A program made the translations under genes and the position numbers. A stretch of 23,487 nt of DNA, taken from assembly GCA_049670505.1 (NCBI GenBank), contig JBATTK010000087.1, positions 1 to 23,487 on the forward strand, written 5' to 3'. Shown one piece after another: positions 15,444 through 23,055 of the stretch; within the stretch, counting starts at the first letter, position 1; each line of letters starts with the position of its first letter. Source of the DNA: JBATTK01 sp049670505. GTDB lineage: Bacteria; Bacteroidota; Bacteroidia; Flavobacteriales; Flavobacteriaceae. The notes under the pieces were generated by a model that saw only the letters and a program-made list of their open reading frames with translations, was not told the origin of the DNA and did no database searches.

Positions 15444-17360
15444 TTATTTCAAGTAACTAACTACTTCCTTCATTGCAGCATTTACAGCCTCCTCTTCAAA
15501 ATAAAGCTGTTGCTGATTATATTCGTTCAACCACTTGATATCCTTCTTGCCTTTAAGCAGACCATAAAAATCTTTTGCGCCCTGCGGTACGGCTCCACTT
15601 TCACTGTGTACAATGAGTACGGGTTGTTCTATATCCTTTCCGGCACCTATACCGTCAAAGGTCAACCATGGTTCCCAAGAACTTACGGCAAAGAGATTAT
15701 CATATTTTGGTCCAGCAGCTTTCGCAGGATCCAAATAGTAGTCAAAAGCATTTTGAGGTACGTACATGGCACTTAAAGGATCCAACTCACTTGCCGCAAG
15801 AACGTACTCCATTTCCCCGGTCTCCGCATATTTTTCCTTAGCGGCTTTTGCAGCCGCAAGTAGACCATCTGTACCGCCCGGACGGCTATCATAAAGCGTT
15901 CTGGCTATATCGGCATTGTGCAACCAAGGTGCTACCAGCACCAAGTTCTTAATTCTTTTATCCTGGGCCGTTGCGTGTGCCATGTATCCTGAACTGGCAC
16001 AAACTCCCAAACCGGACAGACGTTCCAGATCAACATTTCTGTGTGATTCCATATAGTCAACGGCAGCTTTAATATCCGCGACCTTCAATTTGTAATCTTC
16101 AACAAACCTAGGCTGTCCCTCACTTTCGCCAAAACCTGTAAAATCAAACGTCAATGTTATAAATCCGTCCTTGGCGAGCAGGCTTGCATACTCATCTGGC
16201 ATTTGTTCCTTTACACTGGTCCAGCTTCCCGTTACTATAGCAGCGGGATACTTTTTGGTAGTATCAAAATTGGGAGGGGTGAACAGGTGGCCTTTTAAGA
16301 CTATACCATTGCTCAAAAACTGCACATCTTCCATCGTTACTCCCGAGTTGGTAGATGCTCCTGCATCGTGCATGGAATAAGTGGACGGCTGAAGCCCCGG
16401 CCATCCATTCAGCAAAATGTGGGGATTGAACATTTCCACAAATTTTGAGATTTTGCCATTACTGATGGTAAATACGCCCACATAGGAGTTGTTATACGGT
16501 TTTTCTTCCCCCGTGGTAATTGTTCCTTGATATTTGGCTAGTATCACATTGGGATCTTGCGTAGGATAATAAACTACATCATAACGCTGGGTATAATCCA
16601 TCACCCCGGTATATTGGTTTTTTAAGGCATCAATACCTTTTAGTTCTTTTGGAAAACCTTCAGGGGAGAAAGGCATTTCTTGAACGGCATCATGGGTAAA
16701 GGAGTCTAGTACATCTTCCAGTTTTCTATCCTCAAGTGCTTTGAAGAAACCCGCTACAACCTCAATGTTTTCCTTTTTGCCTTTTGCAAAATCGGTAATT
16801 TTATCTTTTTGCACGGCTTCCATTGCCCTTGCAGGTAAAGAAGTATTTCCGGTCTGGTCGTAAAGGCTTAGGTCGATTCGCGCCAATTTCCATTTGCCAT
16901 CAGTTTTGATATATTCGGTATCATACCCCGCAAAGACCGTCCATTGGTCACCATCCAAATAATGCGTGGCAATGGCATCTAAAGTCGCCGTTGCACGATT
17001 GCCGGCCACCCATACGGCGAAATTGTGTGTTTGATGGATTGTTCTATCAAATCCTGGTAGTAACTGTTCCCAGCCACCAACTATGGTTTCCGGGCTCTTA
17101 AATCCTGCCTCGCCACCTAAGGCGGTATAGTTTACATAGACGGAATCGGTCATGGTTTCCTTTGCAGCTTCCCAATTTCTGTTATCGGCCGCTTTAAACA
17201 AGGTTTCGGCAAGTTGTCGTACTTCTTTCCGGGCTTGATCCGTTTTGTTGATTGTTTGTGTTTCCATTGCTATTGCTTTTTTATTCGTACTTGTTTTCAT
17301 TTCTTTTTTACCGGCAACAAGGGATAAGATTAATGCCACCGCGAATCCTATTTTTTTCAT
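15444..17360 (-). CDS. Two NTF2/SnoaL-like domains fused to an alpha/beta hydrolase
   Basis: A 638-residue multidomain protein. After a hydrophobic N-terminus (MKKIGFAVALILSLVAGKKE) come two SnoaL/NTF2-like domains (about 45-175 and 195-325; ALFKAADNRNWEAAKETM, VAGFFKALEDRKLEDVLDSF), then an alpha/beta hydrolase (about 345-638) related to the YcjY/DUF1100-like group: GSWTSVKEQMPDEYASLLA, FDFTGFGESEGQP, elbow GVCASSGY with Cys454 where a Ser is usual, and HSESGAVP as acid region. The usual C-terminal His is not found; the matching place reads YNQQQLYF. The N-terminus looks like a lipoprotein signal without its Cys. It lies 33 bp before the reductase and follows a likely AraC-regulated promoter. 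A role in handling small organic molecules together with the reductase is likely; the substrate is unknown. Confidence 0.85.
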   Translation of the reverse strand: MKKIGFAVALILSLVAGKKEMKTSTNKKAIAMETQTINKTDQARKEVRQLAETLFKAADNRNWEAAKETMTDSVYVNYTALGGEAGFKSPETIVGGWEQLLPGFDRTIHQTHNFAVWVAGNRATATLDAIATHYLDGDQWTVFAGYDTEYIKTDGKWKLARIDLSLYDQTGNTSLPARAMEAVQKDKITDFAKGKKENIEVVAGFFKALEDRKLEDVLDSFTHDAVQEMPFSPEGFPKELKGIDALKNQYTGVMDYTQRYDVVYYPTQDPNVILAKYQGTITTGEEKPYNNSYVGVFTISNGKISKFVEMFNPHILLNGWPGLQPSTYSMHDAGASTNSGVTMEDVQFLSNGIVLKGHLFTPPNFDTTKKYPAAIVTGSWTSVKEQMPDEYASLLAKDGFITLTFDFTGFGESEGQPRFVEDYKLKVADIKAAVDYMESHRNVDLERLSGLGVCASSGYMAHATAQDKRIKNLVLVAPWLHNADIARTLYDSRPGGTDGLLAAAKAAKEKYAETGEMEYVLAASELDPLSAMYVPQNAFDYYLDPAKAAGPKYDNLFAVSSWEPWLTFDGIGAGKDIEQPVLIVHSESGAVPQGAKDFYGLLKGKKDIKWLNEYNQQQLYFEEEAVNAAMKEVVSYLK

Positions 17361-17387
17361 ATCTATTTGATTTTTAATTTGATACTA

Positions 17388-17395
17388 CAAAATTA
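17388..17395 (-). promoter_or_regulatory. -7 box of the hydrolase/reductase operon
   Basis: The minus strand reads TAATTTTG, a full match to the Bacteroidota -7 consensus TAnnTTTG, 28 bp before the hydrolase ATG. No TTG stands at the normal 19-bp distance, which suggests that an activator is needed; the repeated 12-mers just upstream fit that. Confidence 0.5.
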
Positions 17396-17418
17396 AGGGC
17401 ATAGGCTATCCGGGATAC

Positions 17419-17451
17419 TACGGAATTCAAAGGGAGAAGTATAGAATTCAA
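17419..17451. promoter_or_regulatory. Candidate AraC-type operator: two 12-mers 21 bp apart
   Basis: TACGGAATTCAA (17419-17430) and TATAGAATTCAA (17440-17451) are direct copies with 10 of 12 identical, start-to-start 21 bp or two helical turns, as is common for AraC-family sites. The proximal copy begins 24 bp upstream of the -7 box. The neighbouring AraC-type gene is the likely binder (inference). Confidence 0.5.
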
Positions 17452-17463
17452 CGCTGCAGCGTT
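17450..17463. repeat. Perfect 14-bp palindrome AACGCTGCAGCGTT
   Basis: A loop-free palindrome between the AraC gene's stop and the 12-mer repeats, overlapping the distal repeat by two bases. It could be a dimeric protein-binding site, or with its GC core part of a transcript end for the AraC gene, though no T-run follows. Confidence 0.5.
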
Positions 17464-17481
17464 AAAGAAATATTAATAGGG

Positions 17482-18396
17482 CTATCGAAATGACTTTCTG
17501 TATTGTGAGGGAGTCATGTTCATATGGCTTTTGAAGAAATTCCCAAAGTGATTAGGGTATTCATAATATAGGTTAAATGCTATTTCTTTGATAGTGAGAC
17601 TGGTGTTTTTCAGTTGAGAGGTCGCTAATGAAAGTATATGCTTATAGATATGTTCGGATGCGGACTGCTCCGTGATTCGTTTGACGATGGCATTGAAATG
17701 ATTGGGATGCAGGTTTAAGGCGTCCGCATAGTACTGTACTTTATGCGGATGGTTTTCGTCATATTCCTTTCCGGGTCGAAAACTGATTTCCAATAAGGTT
17801 TTGAATCGTCCTATAACTTCAAGATCCTGTGTGCGTTGGTTTTTTGAAACGATTACATTATTTTGGTTGCGTTTGTACAGACGATCAACCTTATGGAGCA
17901 ATATCTTTAGATAATGGGCAATGATGTCCTTGGAGTTATGGGCATCAAATTGAAATTCAAAGTGTATATCCGTAAAAAGCTTATGGTAAAGTTCCGCCTC
18001 CTCCGCGGATACAGACATAGGTATGGTATGGTCTATCAGCAGAAAGGAGAAGTCTTCCGTAAGTCGTTTTCGAGAAAGGGTACGCCTGTAAAAATCCTCC
18101 GAAAAGATAATATAATACCCTTTCCAGTCCGGAGCGATGTCCCAGGATATGATTTGGTAGGGCGAATTGAAGAAAACGGTCGCCTGCAAGTCCTTGGTGG
18201 TATAATTACCTGTAGCGGTATATCCACCGCCATCTATTTTTATCGCAATAGCGTAGAACTCGTGCTTAAATTGTGACATCCGATGATGTACGGTACCCAT
18301 GTTATCCTCAAAACTACGTATATCAACATCATCCCATTTTGGAGGAGCAATATTTATACCTTTACAATATGCGGCCAGCGTATGAAAATGTTGCAT
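17482..18396 (-). CDS. AraC-family transcriptional regulator
   Basis: 304 residues. The N-terminal part (about 1-180) is an AraC-type cupin-like sensing domain without recognised ligand motif; the C-terminal 100 residues form the double helix-turn-helix: YYADALNLHPNHFNAIVKRITEQSASEHIYKHIL (first) and LTIKEIAFNLYYEYPNHFGNFFKSHMNMTPSQYRK (second), with the family signature around SHFSRFFKK-like NHFGNFFKSH and TPSQYR. It is oriented the same way as, and 121 bp upstream of, the hydrolase/reductase operon, with paired sites in between. Most likely it activates that operon. The start at 18396 is the first ATG, and the sensing domain begins a few residues later. Confidence 0.92.
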   Translation of the reverse strand: MQHFHTLAAYCKGINIAPPKWDDVDIRSFEDNMGTVHHRMSQFKHEFYAIAIKIDGGGYTATGNYTTKDLQATVFFNSPYQIISWDIAPDWKGYYIIFSEDFYRRTLSRKRLTEDFSFLLIDHTIPMSVSAEEAELYHKLFTDIHFEFQFDAHNSKDIIAHYLKILLHKVDRLYKRNQNNVIVSKNQRTQDLEVIGRFKTLLEISFRPGKEYDENHPHKVQYYADALNLHPNHFNAIVKRITEQSASEHIYKHILSLATSQLKNTSLTIKEIAFNLYYEYPNHFGNFFKSHMNMTPSQYRKSFR

Positions 18397-18447
18397 TCTT
18401 GACTATAAATAGGGCACTATTTTTTCCCTGAAAAGGAGGATGCTAAA

Positions 18448-18484
18448 GCTATAAAAAAAGTTTCATAAAGGGGCCTTTTTTAGC
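18448..18484 (-). terminator. Probable terminator after the ABC transporter gene
   Basis: An imperfect inverted repeat (GCTATAAAAAAAG on the left, CTTTTTTAGC on the right) encloses a smaller AAAGG/CCTTT stem. In the minus-strand transcript the small hairpin is followed by a run of seven T. It lies about 100 bp after the ABC gene's stop and about 50 bp before the AraC start. Confidence 0.45.
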
Positions 18485-18583
18485 AAGGTGTTGCAATTCC
18501 CTTTTTATAATGTAGAATATATGTCCTGTCAAAGCAGCTTAAGATGGCATTCTTGCCTTCTAATTTGATTTGGCAGTAGCTAT

Positions 18584-20257
18584 TTATAGATAGTGAACCT
18601 TATCAATGGTAAAGCCTGCTACTTTATGGTCGTCCAACAAGATAAGCGTCTTTTGGTTCCGATGATCTTTCAGCAACTGAAGTAACAATTGCCGGGTTCT
18701 GGAGTTTAATTCCTTTAGGGGTTCCTCAAGGATCAAAATAGGCTTTTGAGTGAGCAAGGCCCTGCAGTACATCAGTATTTTTTGCTGTCCGGAGGTTAAA
18801 TTGCATCCCAGTTCCCCAATTTTACTTTCCAAGTTTAGCCGATGTTGCTTATCTTCAAATTGCTGTAGTTTTGCCAACAAGGTCGTTGCTTTTTCCTTGT
18901 TTTGCTCTTTTCTGTTATAAACTATGGCCTCATAGACATTCTTTCCGTATAAGGAGAAGTCTTTGGAAACTATGGCTATATGCTTTCGAATGGTCTTTTC
19001 GGACAGTTCACTGCATGGATGGCATCCAAATGAAATACTTCCCTTGGAGGGTGACATCAACTTTAGCAACAAGCGTATAAAAGTAGATTTTCCCGATCCC
19101 GAGCTGCCCAAGAGCAAGGTTGTGCTTTGTGAAGCTATGGATAGGCCAAAATGGTTGAATACCGATTCCGGAGCATCCGGGTACCCATAGCTTACATCCT
19201 TAAAGACAATCTCTTCCTTGCCAAGCGTTACATTTTCAAAAGGCAATTGGTTCTCCTTGGGCAAATTAAAAATAGCGATAAGCTTTGTAAAGGAAATGTC
19301 GCCCAACTTCCATACAATCCCTACCCGTAGGCTTCGTCTAAGCACCGGTAGTATGGATATAATAAGTAATATGAGTACCAGCAGGGAAGACCCGCCCAAA
19401 GTTCTGTCGGTATCTTTTGCCGATATGAACACATAAAACATGATGACCCCAAGCATACCGTAGGTAATAGCAGGGATGATGGCCTGTAACAATGAAACGA
19501 CCTTGGCATAGCGCTTTCCGATATCATAAAGATTGTCCGATCGTTTTTGATATCGCTTTTCCTCAGGCTGGTATTTGTTAAAGGCCTTTAAGGCCAAAAT
19601 GCCCCTTAAGCGTGTATTGACAAAACTTAACATCCCGGAGCGACTGTTTCGCTGCTCTAGGGAAACATTGTACAATGCCTTATTGATGAACCAGAGCAGT
19701 AAAGCTGAAAGTAAAATGCATGATGCGATGATCAGCGCCAAATTAAAATCGAAATACGCAATGGCGATTACTACGATCAGCAGTAGGAATACATCTTGGT
19801 AAAATCGGATCAACCCATTTTTCATATAGTTTTGTATACTTTTTAGATCCCCGCTATAGCGCAGTAAGTACTTTCCAATTCCTTTGCTATCGTAAACTCC
19901 CATCGCCACTTGTAATTGGTTGCTAAAGAGCAGCTCCCTCAGCTCCTTGCTAAAACGTTCTCCTACCAGGGAAATACCATAACGGTTGAGGTATTCGAAT
20001 AACAGCCGTAAAAGGACCAGGGAGAAGAAAAAGGCAAGAAAGGATTTAAAGTCGGGCGCATCCATAAAGGGAATGAACTTAAAAGCGGCCAGTCGATGTG
20101 AGGAAAAACCAAAGCTAAGCTCGTAGAACTTACCAATACTGATCGGAATCATAATGGTAAGCACATTGTAGCACAGTCCCATAAGAAAGGCTACGCTTAC
20201 CAGTTTTACATTTCTACGGGCAAAGCTTCCGATGATATTCCATTTACTACTTAACAT
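18584..20257 (-). CDS. ABC transporter, fused membrane and (degenerate) ATPase domain
   Basis: 557 residues: a six-helix exporter-type membrane domain (about 1-330) followed by a nucleotide-binding domain (about 350-557). Walker A is intact (GSSGSGKST, about 381-389). Other motifs have drifted: the Q-loop place reads VSKDF (no Gln), the signature is LTSGQQK instead of LSGGQ, Walker B is LILEEP (Asp replaced by Glu, the following catalytic Glu kept), the D-loop is KELN instead of SALD, and the H-loop His is kept (DDHK). The protein ends soon after the last strand, roughly 25-30 residues short of usual. It follows the DCC-protein gene after 49 bp. Half-transporters act as dimers, so pairing with an intact partner elsewhere is plausible. 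Substrate unknown. Confidence 0.87.
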   Translation of the reverse strand: MLSSKWNIIGSFARRNVKLVSVAFLMGLCYNVLTIMIPISIGKFYELSFGFSSHRLAAFKFIPFMDAPDFKSFLAFFFSLVLLRLLFEYLNRYGISLVGERFSKELRELLFSNQLQVAMGVYDSKGIGKYLLRYSGDLKSIQNYMKNGLIRFYQDVFLLLIVVIAIAYFDFNLALIIASCILLSALLLWFINKALYNVSLEQRNSRSGMLSFVNTRLRGILALKAFNKYQPEEKRYQKRSDNLYDIGKRYAKVVSLLQAIIPAITYGMLGVIMFYVFISAKDTDRTLGGSSLLVLILLIISILPVLRRSLRVGIVWKLGDISFTKLIAIFNLPKENQLPFENVTLGKEEIVFKDVSYGYPDAPESVFNHFGLSIASQSTTLLLGSSGSGKSTFIRLLLKLMSPSKGSISFGCHPCSELSEKTIRKHIAIVSKDFSLYGKNVYEAIVYNRKEQNKEKATTLLAKLQQFEDKQHRLNLESKIGELGCNLTSGQQKILMYCRALLTQKPILILEEPLKELNSRTRQLLLQLLKDHRNQKTLILLDDHKVAGFTIDKVHYL

Positions 20258-20306
20258 GCCATTAATTTAGAAGGTTTCATTTGGTGTACGGGCGAATTTA
20301 AATTGC

Positions 20307-21122
20307 TTACAAGTCCAAAAACCGAACCCTCTGATGGGCCGTTATATAGTCACATTGTTGTTGTTTGCCGAACCACTTATAGCGGTTGGCTGCCACAAAA
20401 TCGTATATCTTATCTCTAAGCGCTTTTGGGATTACCCGTAAATATCGGCCCAAGAACCAAGGGGCCTTAAGATTACTACAGATACGTAAAACGGCGTCGC
20501 TCTTTTGATAGACCTTTCCTTCTTCAATCAATATGATGGACAAAAGGCCTTTTGATATGTTGTGATCTTTCAATAGTTGTATTCCCGTTTCAGATTGTAA
20601 GGAGGCAAATCGGTACAGTTCATTTTTTTCTCTTTTTAAAATGAATCGGACCCATTGATTGCATAGATTGCAAACTCCGTCGAACAGGATCACTGGCTTT
20701 GTGGTGTTTTCTACCAACTCTTTTTTTGATGGATTCCATAGCTTTTCCAGATTAAAAAATGATAGAAACATAAAACCACTCATTTGATAGCGGAAAGTGA
20801 TTCCCATAATGAAGAAAATACCCCAATGCATCATCCAGGTCAGTACGGCCCAAACCATTCCCCATTTTCTTTTTACCAGGGCCAAGGGGGCACCCAGCTC
20901 AAGTACGAATGTCAAAATCCCCATCCCTAAAAACAGCCAAGTATGTTCGAATAGCAGATTAAAGAGCGGTGCCGCTTCGGCACCTAACATTTCTTTGCGA
21001 ATGGCATCTACTGCTACTTGCGAACGCATTGCACTACCGCTGGCCCATTCTACCGCTAGGTCCCCGGCAAGTTTTGCGATTCCCGATAGGAAATAGGTAC
21101 ATACGGTAGCTGCGCAGATCAA
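20307..21122 (-). CDS. HTTM-DCC membrane protein lacking its N-terminal half
   Basis: 271 codons from a TTG start. Residues 1-130 match the last membrane helices of an HTTM (vitamin-K-carboxylase-like) domain: TYFLSGIAKLAG, LGMGILTFVLELGAPL, WMMHWGIFFIMGITF. Residues about 142-265 are a DCC/DUF393 thiol-oxidoreductase-like domain with DGVCNLC (Cys151, Cys154). Full HTTM proteins begin with several more helices, which are absent. The frame is open upstream past the TTG and still reads HTTM-like (HWQYGWPILL) for about 10-16 codons, inside the end of the preceding gene, then stops. The TTG overlaps the preceding gene's TGA (TTGA), which could couple translation. I read this as a 5'-truncated gene that may still be expressed. 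Function of intact relatives is poorly known. Confidence 0.75.
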   Translation of the reverse strand: MICAATVCTYFLSGIAKLAGDLAVEWASGSAMRSQVAVDAIRKEMLGAEAAPLFNLLFEHTWLFLGMGILTFVLELGAPLALVKRKWGMVWAVLTWMMHWGIFFIMGITFRYQMSGFMFLSFFNLEKLWNPSKKELVENTTKPVILFDGVCNLCNQWVRFILKREKNELYRFASLQSETGIQLLKDHNISKGLLSIILIEEGKVYQKSDAVLRICSNLKAPWFLGRYLRVIPKALRDKIYDFVAANRYKWFGKQQQCDYITAHQRVRFLDL

Positions 21123-22234
21123 CAGTATGGGCCAACCATATTGCCAATGTGCTTTTGGGGGTCGTTCTCCTTTTCGGCTCTAATACTACTACTATTCACA
21201 AAAGAAAGTCCATTATATCTAAAATAAAGTTTTTCCGCAATGGGATGGTTCCCCATATCGAATACGGTTAATATGTTAATACCTGAAAAAAGTAAATCAT
21301 TGGGGATGACTTGTTCAATCTCTAGATCTGAAAATAGGGGAAGGGTAAATGTTTTGGCATTGCTTCCATTATGTATGAGCAAGCTATAATTTTGGTCTAC
21401 CAATTGAGGTACTGAAGCCTTATTGGTTTTTAAAAACATTTTCAATGCATCTTTTTCCTCCGATAAATGCATGGCAAAACCTATTTGTTCCGCTATTGGT
21501 AAGGGAAATGAAAAATCTTCTCCGTTAAAATGAATCTTGGTATTGTAAGTTTCATCATACTCGGGTTTAAAAGAAAACTTGCCAAGTCCAAGTTGGTTGA
21601 CCCTAAAAGTCTTTAACAAGTTGCCATTTCCATCGAGAAGCTCTCCCTCCAGATTGGCCATGCCAAAGCCCAGACTATCTTTGATTGCAATTCCAATAGT
21701 ATTGTCCACATTGGCAACTAAATGTCCCCCTTCTGGTAGAAACTGGACATCTACAGTAGTGTTTATGGTTTGGATATTGGGACTTTCCATTTCCAATTCA
21801 GGATCTATTACTTCAATAGCTTGCACAAAAAAGTTTTGTTCCTGAAAATTTTTCATCCAATTGGTATAGGCTTTTAACGTATATTTTCCTGACGTAAAAA
21901 GACTATCGATGATAAAATCGCCAGGAGCAATTCCGTTATCGACTTTTATGAGCTGTTGTTTTATAGGGATATTATTTTTGTCCGATATAGTCACATATAG
22001 ATTAGTGGTTTCGTCCGACAACTTTTTGGATTCCTTATCAAAAGTATATGCCGTAAACCCCATTTGTTCTCCTTTGATATAAGTAGTCTTGTTGGTATGG
22101 ACATAAACTATTTCCCTAGGAAGTTCGGTGTAAGCTTCATAGGTCTCCAATAATTCTTCTTGCATGTCACCTACTTGTCCAAAGGAACAAAAGGAAATGA
22201 GGGTAATTACAAACAAGACAATGTGAGATTTCAT
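21119..22234 (-). CDS. MG2-like secreted protein, C-terminally truncated
   Basis: 371 codons from the ATG at 22234, chosen because it begins a signal peptide (MKSHIVLFVITLISFCSFGQ) after an A-rich GAAATAAAA; a further upstream ATG at 22291 adds an unlikely prefix. The protein resembles the N-terminal part of large flavobacterial proteins with macroglobulin-like (MG2) modules: REIVYVHTNKTTYIKGEQMGFTAYTF, GDFIIDSLFTSGKYTLKAYTNWM, VQFLPEGGHLVANVDNTIGIAIKD. Such proteins usually run to about 800 residues and often end in a TonB plug-like part; here the last recognisable piece is KLYFRYNGLSFVNSSSIRAEKE, then an out-of-family tail HIGNMVGPYC. The tail is the neighbouring HTTM gene read in another frame, so the end has been lost by a deletion. 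Probably a non-functional or partly functional remnant. Confidence 0.7.
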   Translation of the reverse strand: MKSHIVLFVITLISFCSFGQVGDMQEELLETYEAYTELPREIVYVHTNKTTYIKGEQMGFTAYTFDKESKKLSDETTNLYVTISDKNNIPIKQQLIKVDNGIAPGDFIIDSLFTSGKYTLKAYTNWMKNFQEQNFFVQAIEVIDPELEMESPNIQTINTTVDVQFLPEGGHLVANVDNTIGIAIKDSLGFGMANLEGELLDGNGNLLKTFRVNQLGLGKFSFKPEYDETYNTKIHFNGEDFSFPLPIAEQIGFAMHLSEEKDALKMFLKTNKASVPQLVDQNYSLLIHNGSNAKTFTLPLFSDLEIEQVIPNDLLFSGINILTVFDMGNHPIAEKLYFRYNGLSFVNSSSIRAEKENDPQKHIGNMVGPYC

Positions 22235-22261
22235 TTTTATTTCTTTTGTAAGAAAGTACAT

Positions 22262-22293
22262 GGAATTTACCAAATGTTTTAATAAATTCAAAA
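22262..22293 (-). promoter_or_regulatory. Possible promoter of the MG2-HTTM/DCC-ABC gene group
   Basis: On the minus strand TTTTG (22289-22293) is followed after 19 bp by TAAATTCC (22262-22269), a two-mismatch version of TAnnTTTG, 27 bp before the ATG at 22234. Spacing is right, the -7 box is weak. Confidence 0.35.
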
Positions 22294-23055
22294 CAATTGG
22301 TCTGTAACCGTAGCTCGGTCATTTCTGCAAAATCTACCACATCTATTATTCATAAACAATCTGGCGTATCCAGTATCGGCAGAAACAAATCTTCCTTGTT
22401 TTTTCAATGTAAATTGATTTTAACCGTCAATGATAATATCTGTAATAAATGACCTATTATCCCAGTTGATGCATCGTTTATGGTAATGGAGCTTTGTATT
22501 TATGAGCATCTATTCGGCTTTCTTAAAGAAAAGCTTTATGCTGTGATGCCCCAATAAAAAAAGGCCTCATATTTATGTGAACATTTATTTTACTAGTAAG
22601 CTTGTATTTGCAACTGGATTGATCATGATCTGGGTTCCAATGGGATGAACAGGCATGCTTAAGCATAGGATTTGGTATACAACCCTACGTATTAAACAAA
22701 TGAACACAGCGCATAAAAATATATTTGAACATTGGTGCCGGAATCCAAAGAACTGAACCCTATGGACATTTTTGTTCCATGGAGTTGTTGCGTTCAGATT
22801 TCCCTAAGCTTGATACTATTTTCAAAAAATGGATTCCGCAATTGTTATAACTAAATCTGAAAAAAGTAAGTATTTCGGTATCGAATCAAGAATTTGATTT
22901 TTCGAACAAAGATATTTTTAAGTAACTAATTAATTTCGTAAAAAAACTGAATCATGAAAGTACAAGCTTACCTAAGGTATTGAAGGGAACTTAATAACGG
23001 ATGCGATAGGGTCACTTGAAAACTTCCTTTTTTATGGAGATTTAAAACTTTGAAA
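22294..23055. other. Non-coding region before the DUF1206 gene
   Basis: About 760 bp, AT-rich, with stops in all frames and no open frame resembling a protein. I see two small palindromes (GATCATGATC at 22621-22630, ATGCTTAAGCAT at 22655-22666) and no convincing RNA gene. A TATTTTTA near 22912 might serve as -7 box for the plus-strand gene, but its TTG is only 16 bp away. It may be the remains of lost genes. Confidence 0.5.

Noticed and set aside
18584..20257. Calling the ABC transporter a pseudogene
   Set aside because: The frame is intact, the membrane part is well formed and Walker A plus the H-loop are kept, so loss of function is not shown.
22621..22666. Palindromes GATCATGATC and ATGCTTAAGCAT as regulatory sites
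   Set aside because: Short, AT-rich and more than 380 bp from the nearest start; chance occurrence is likely.
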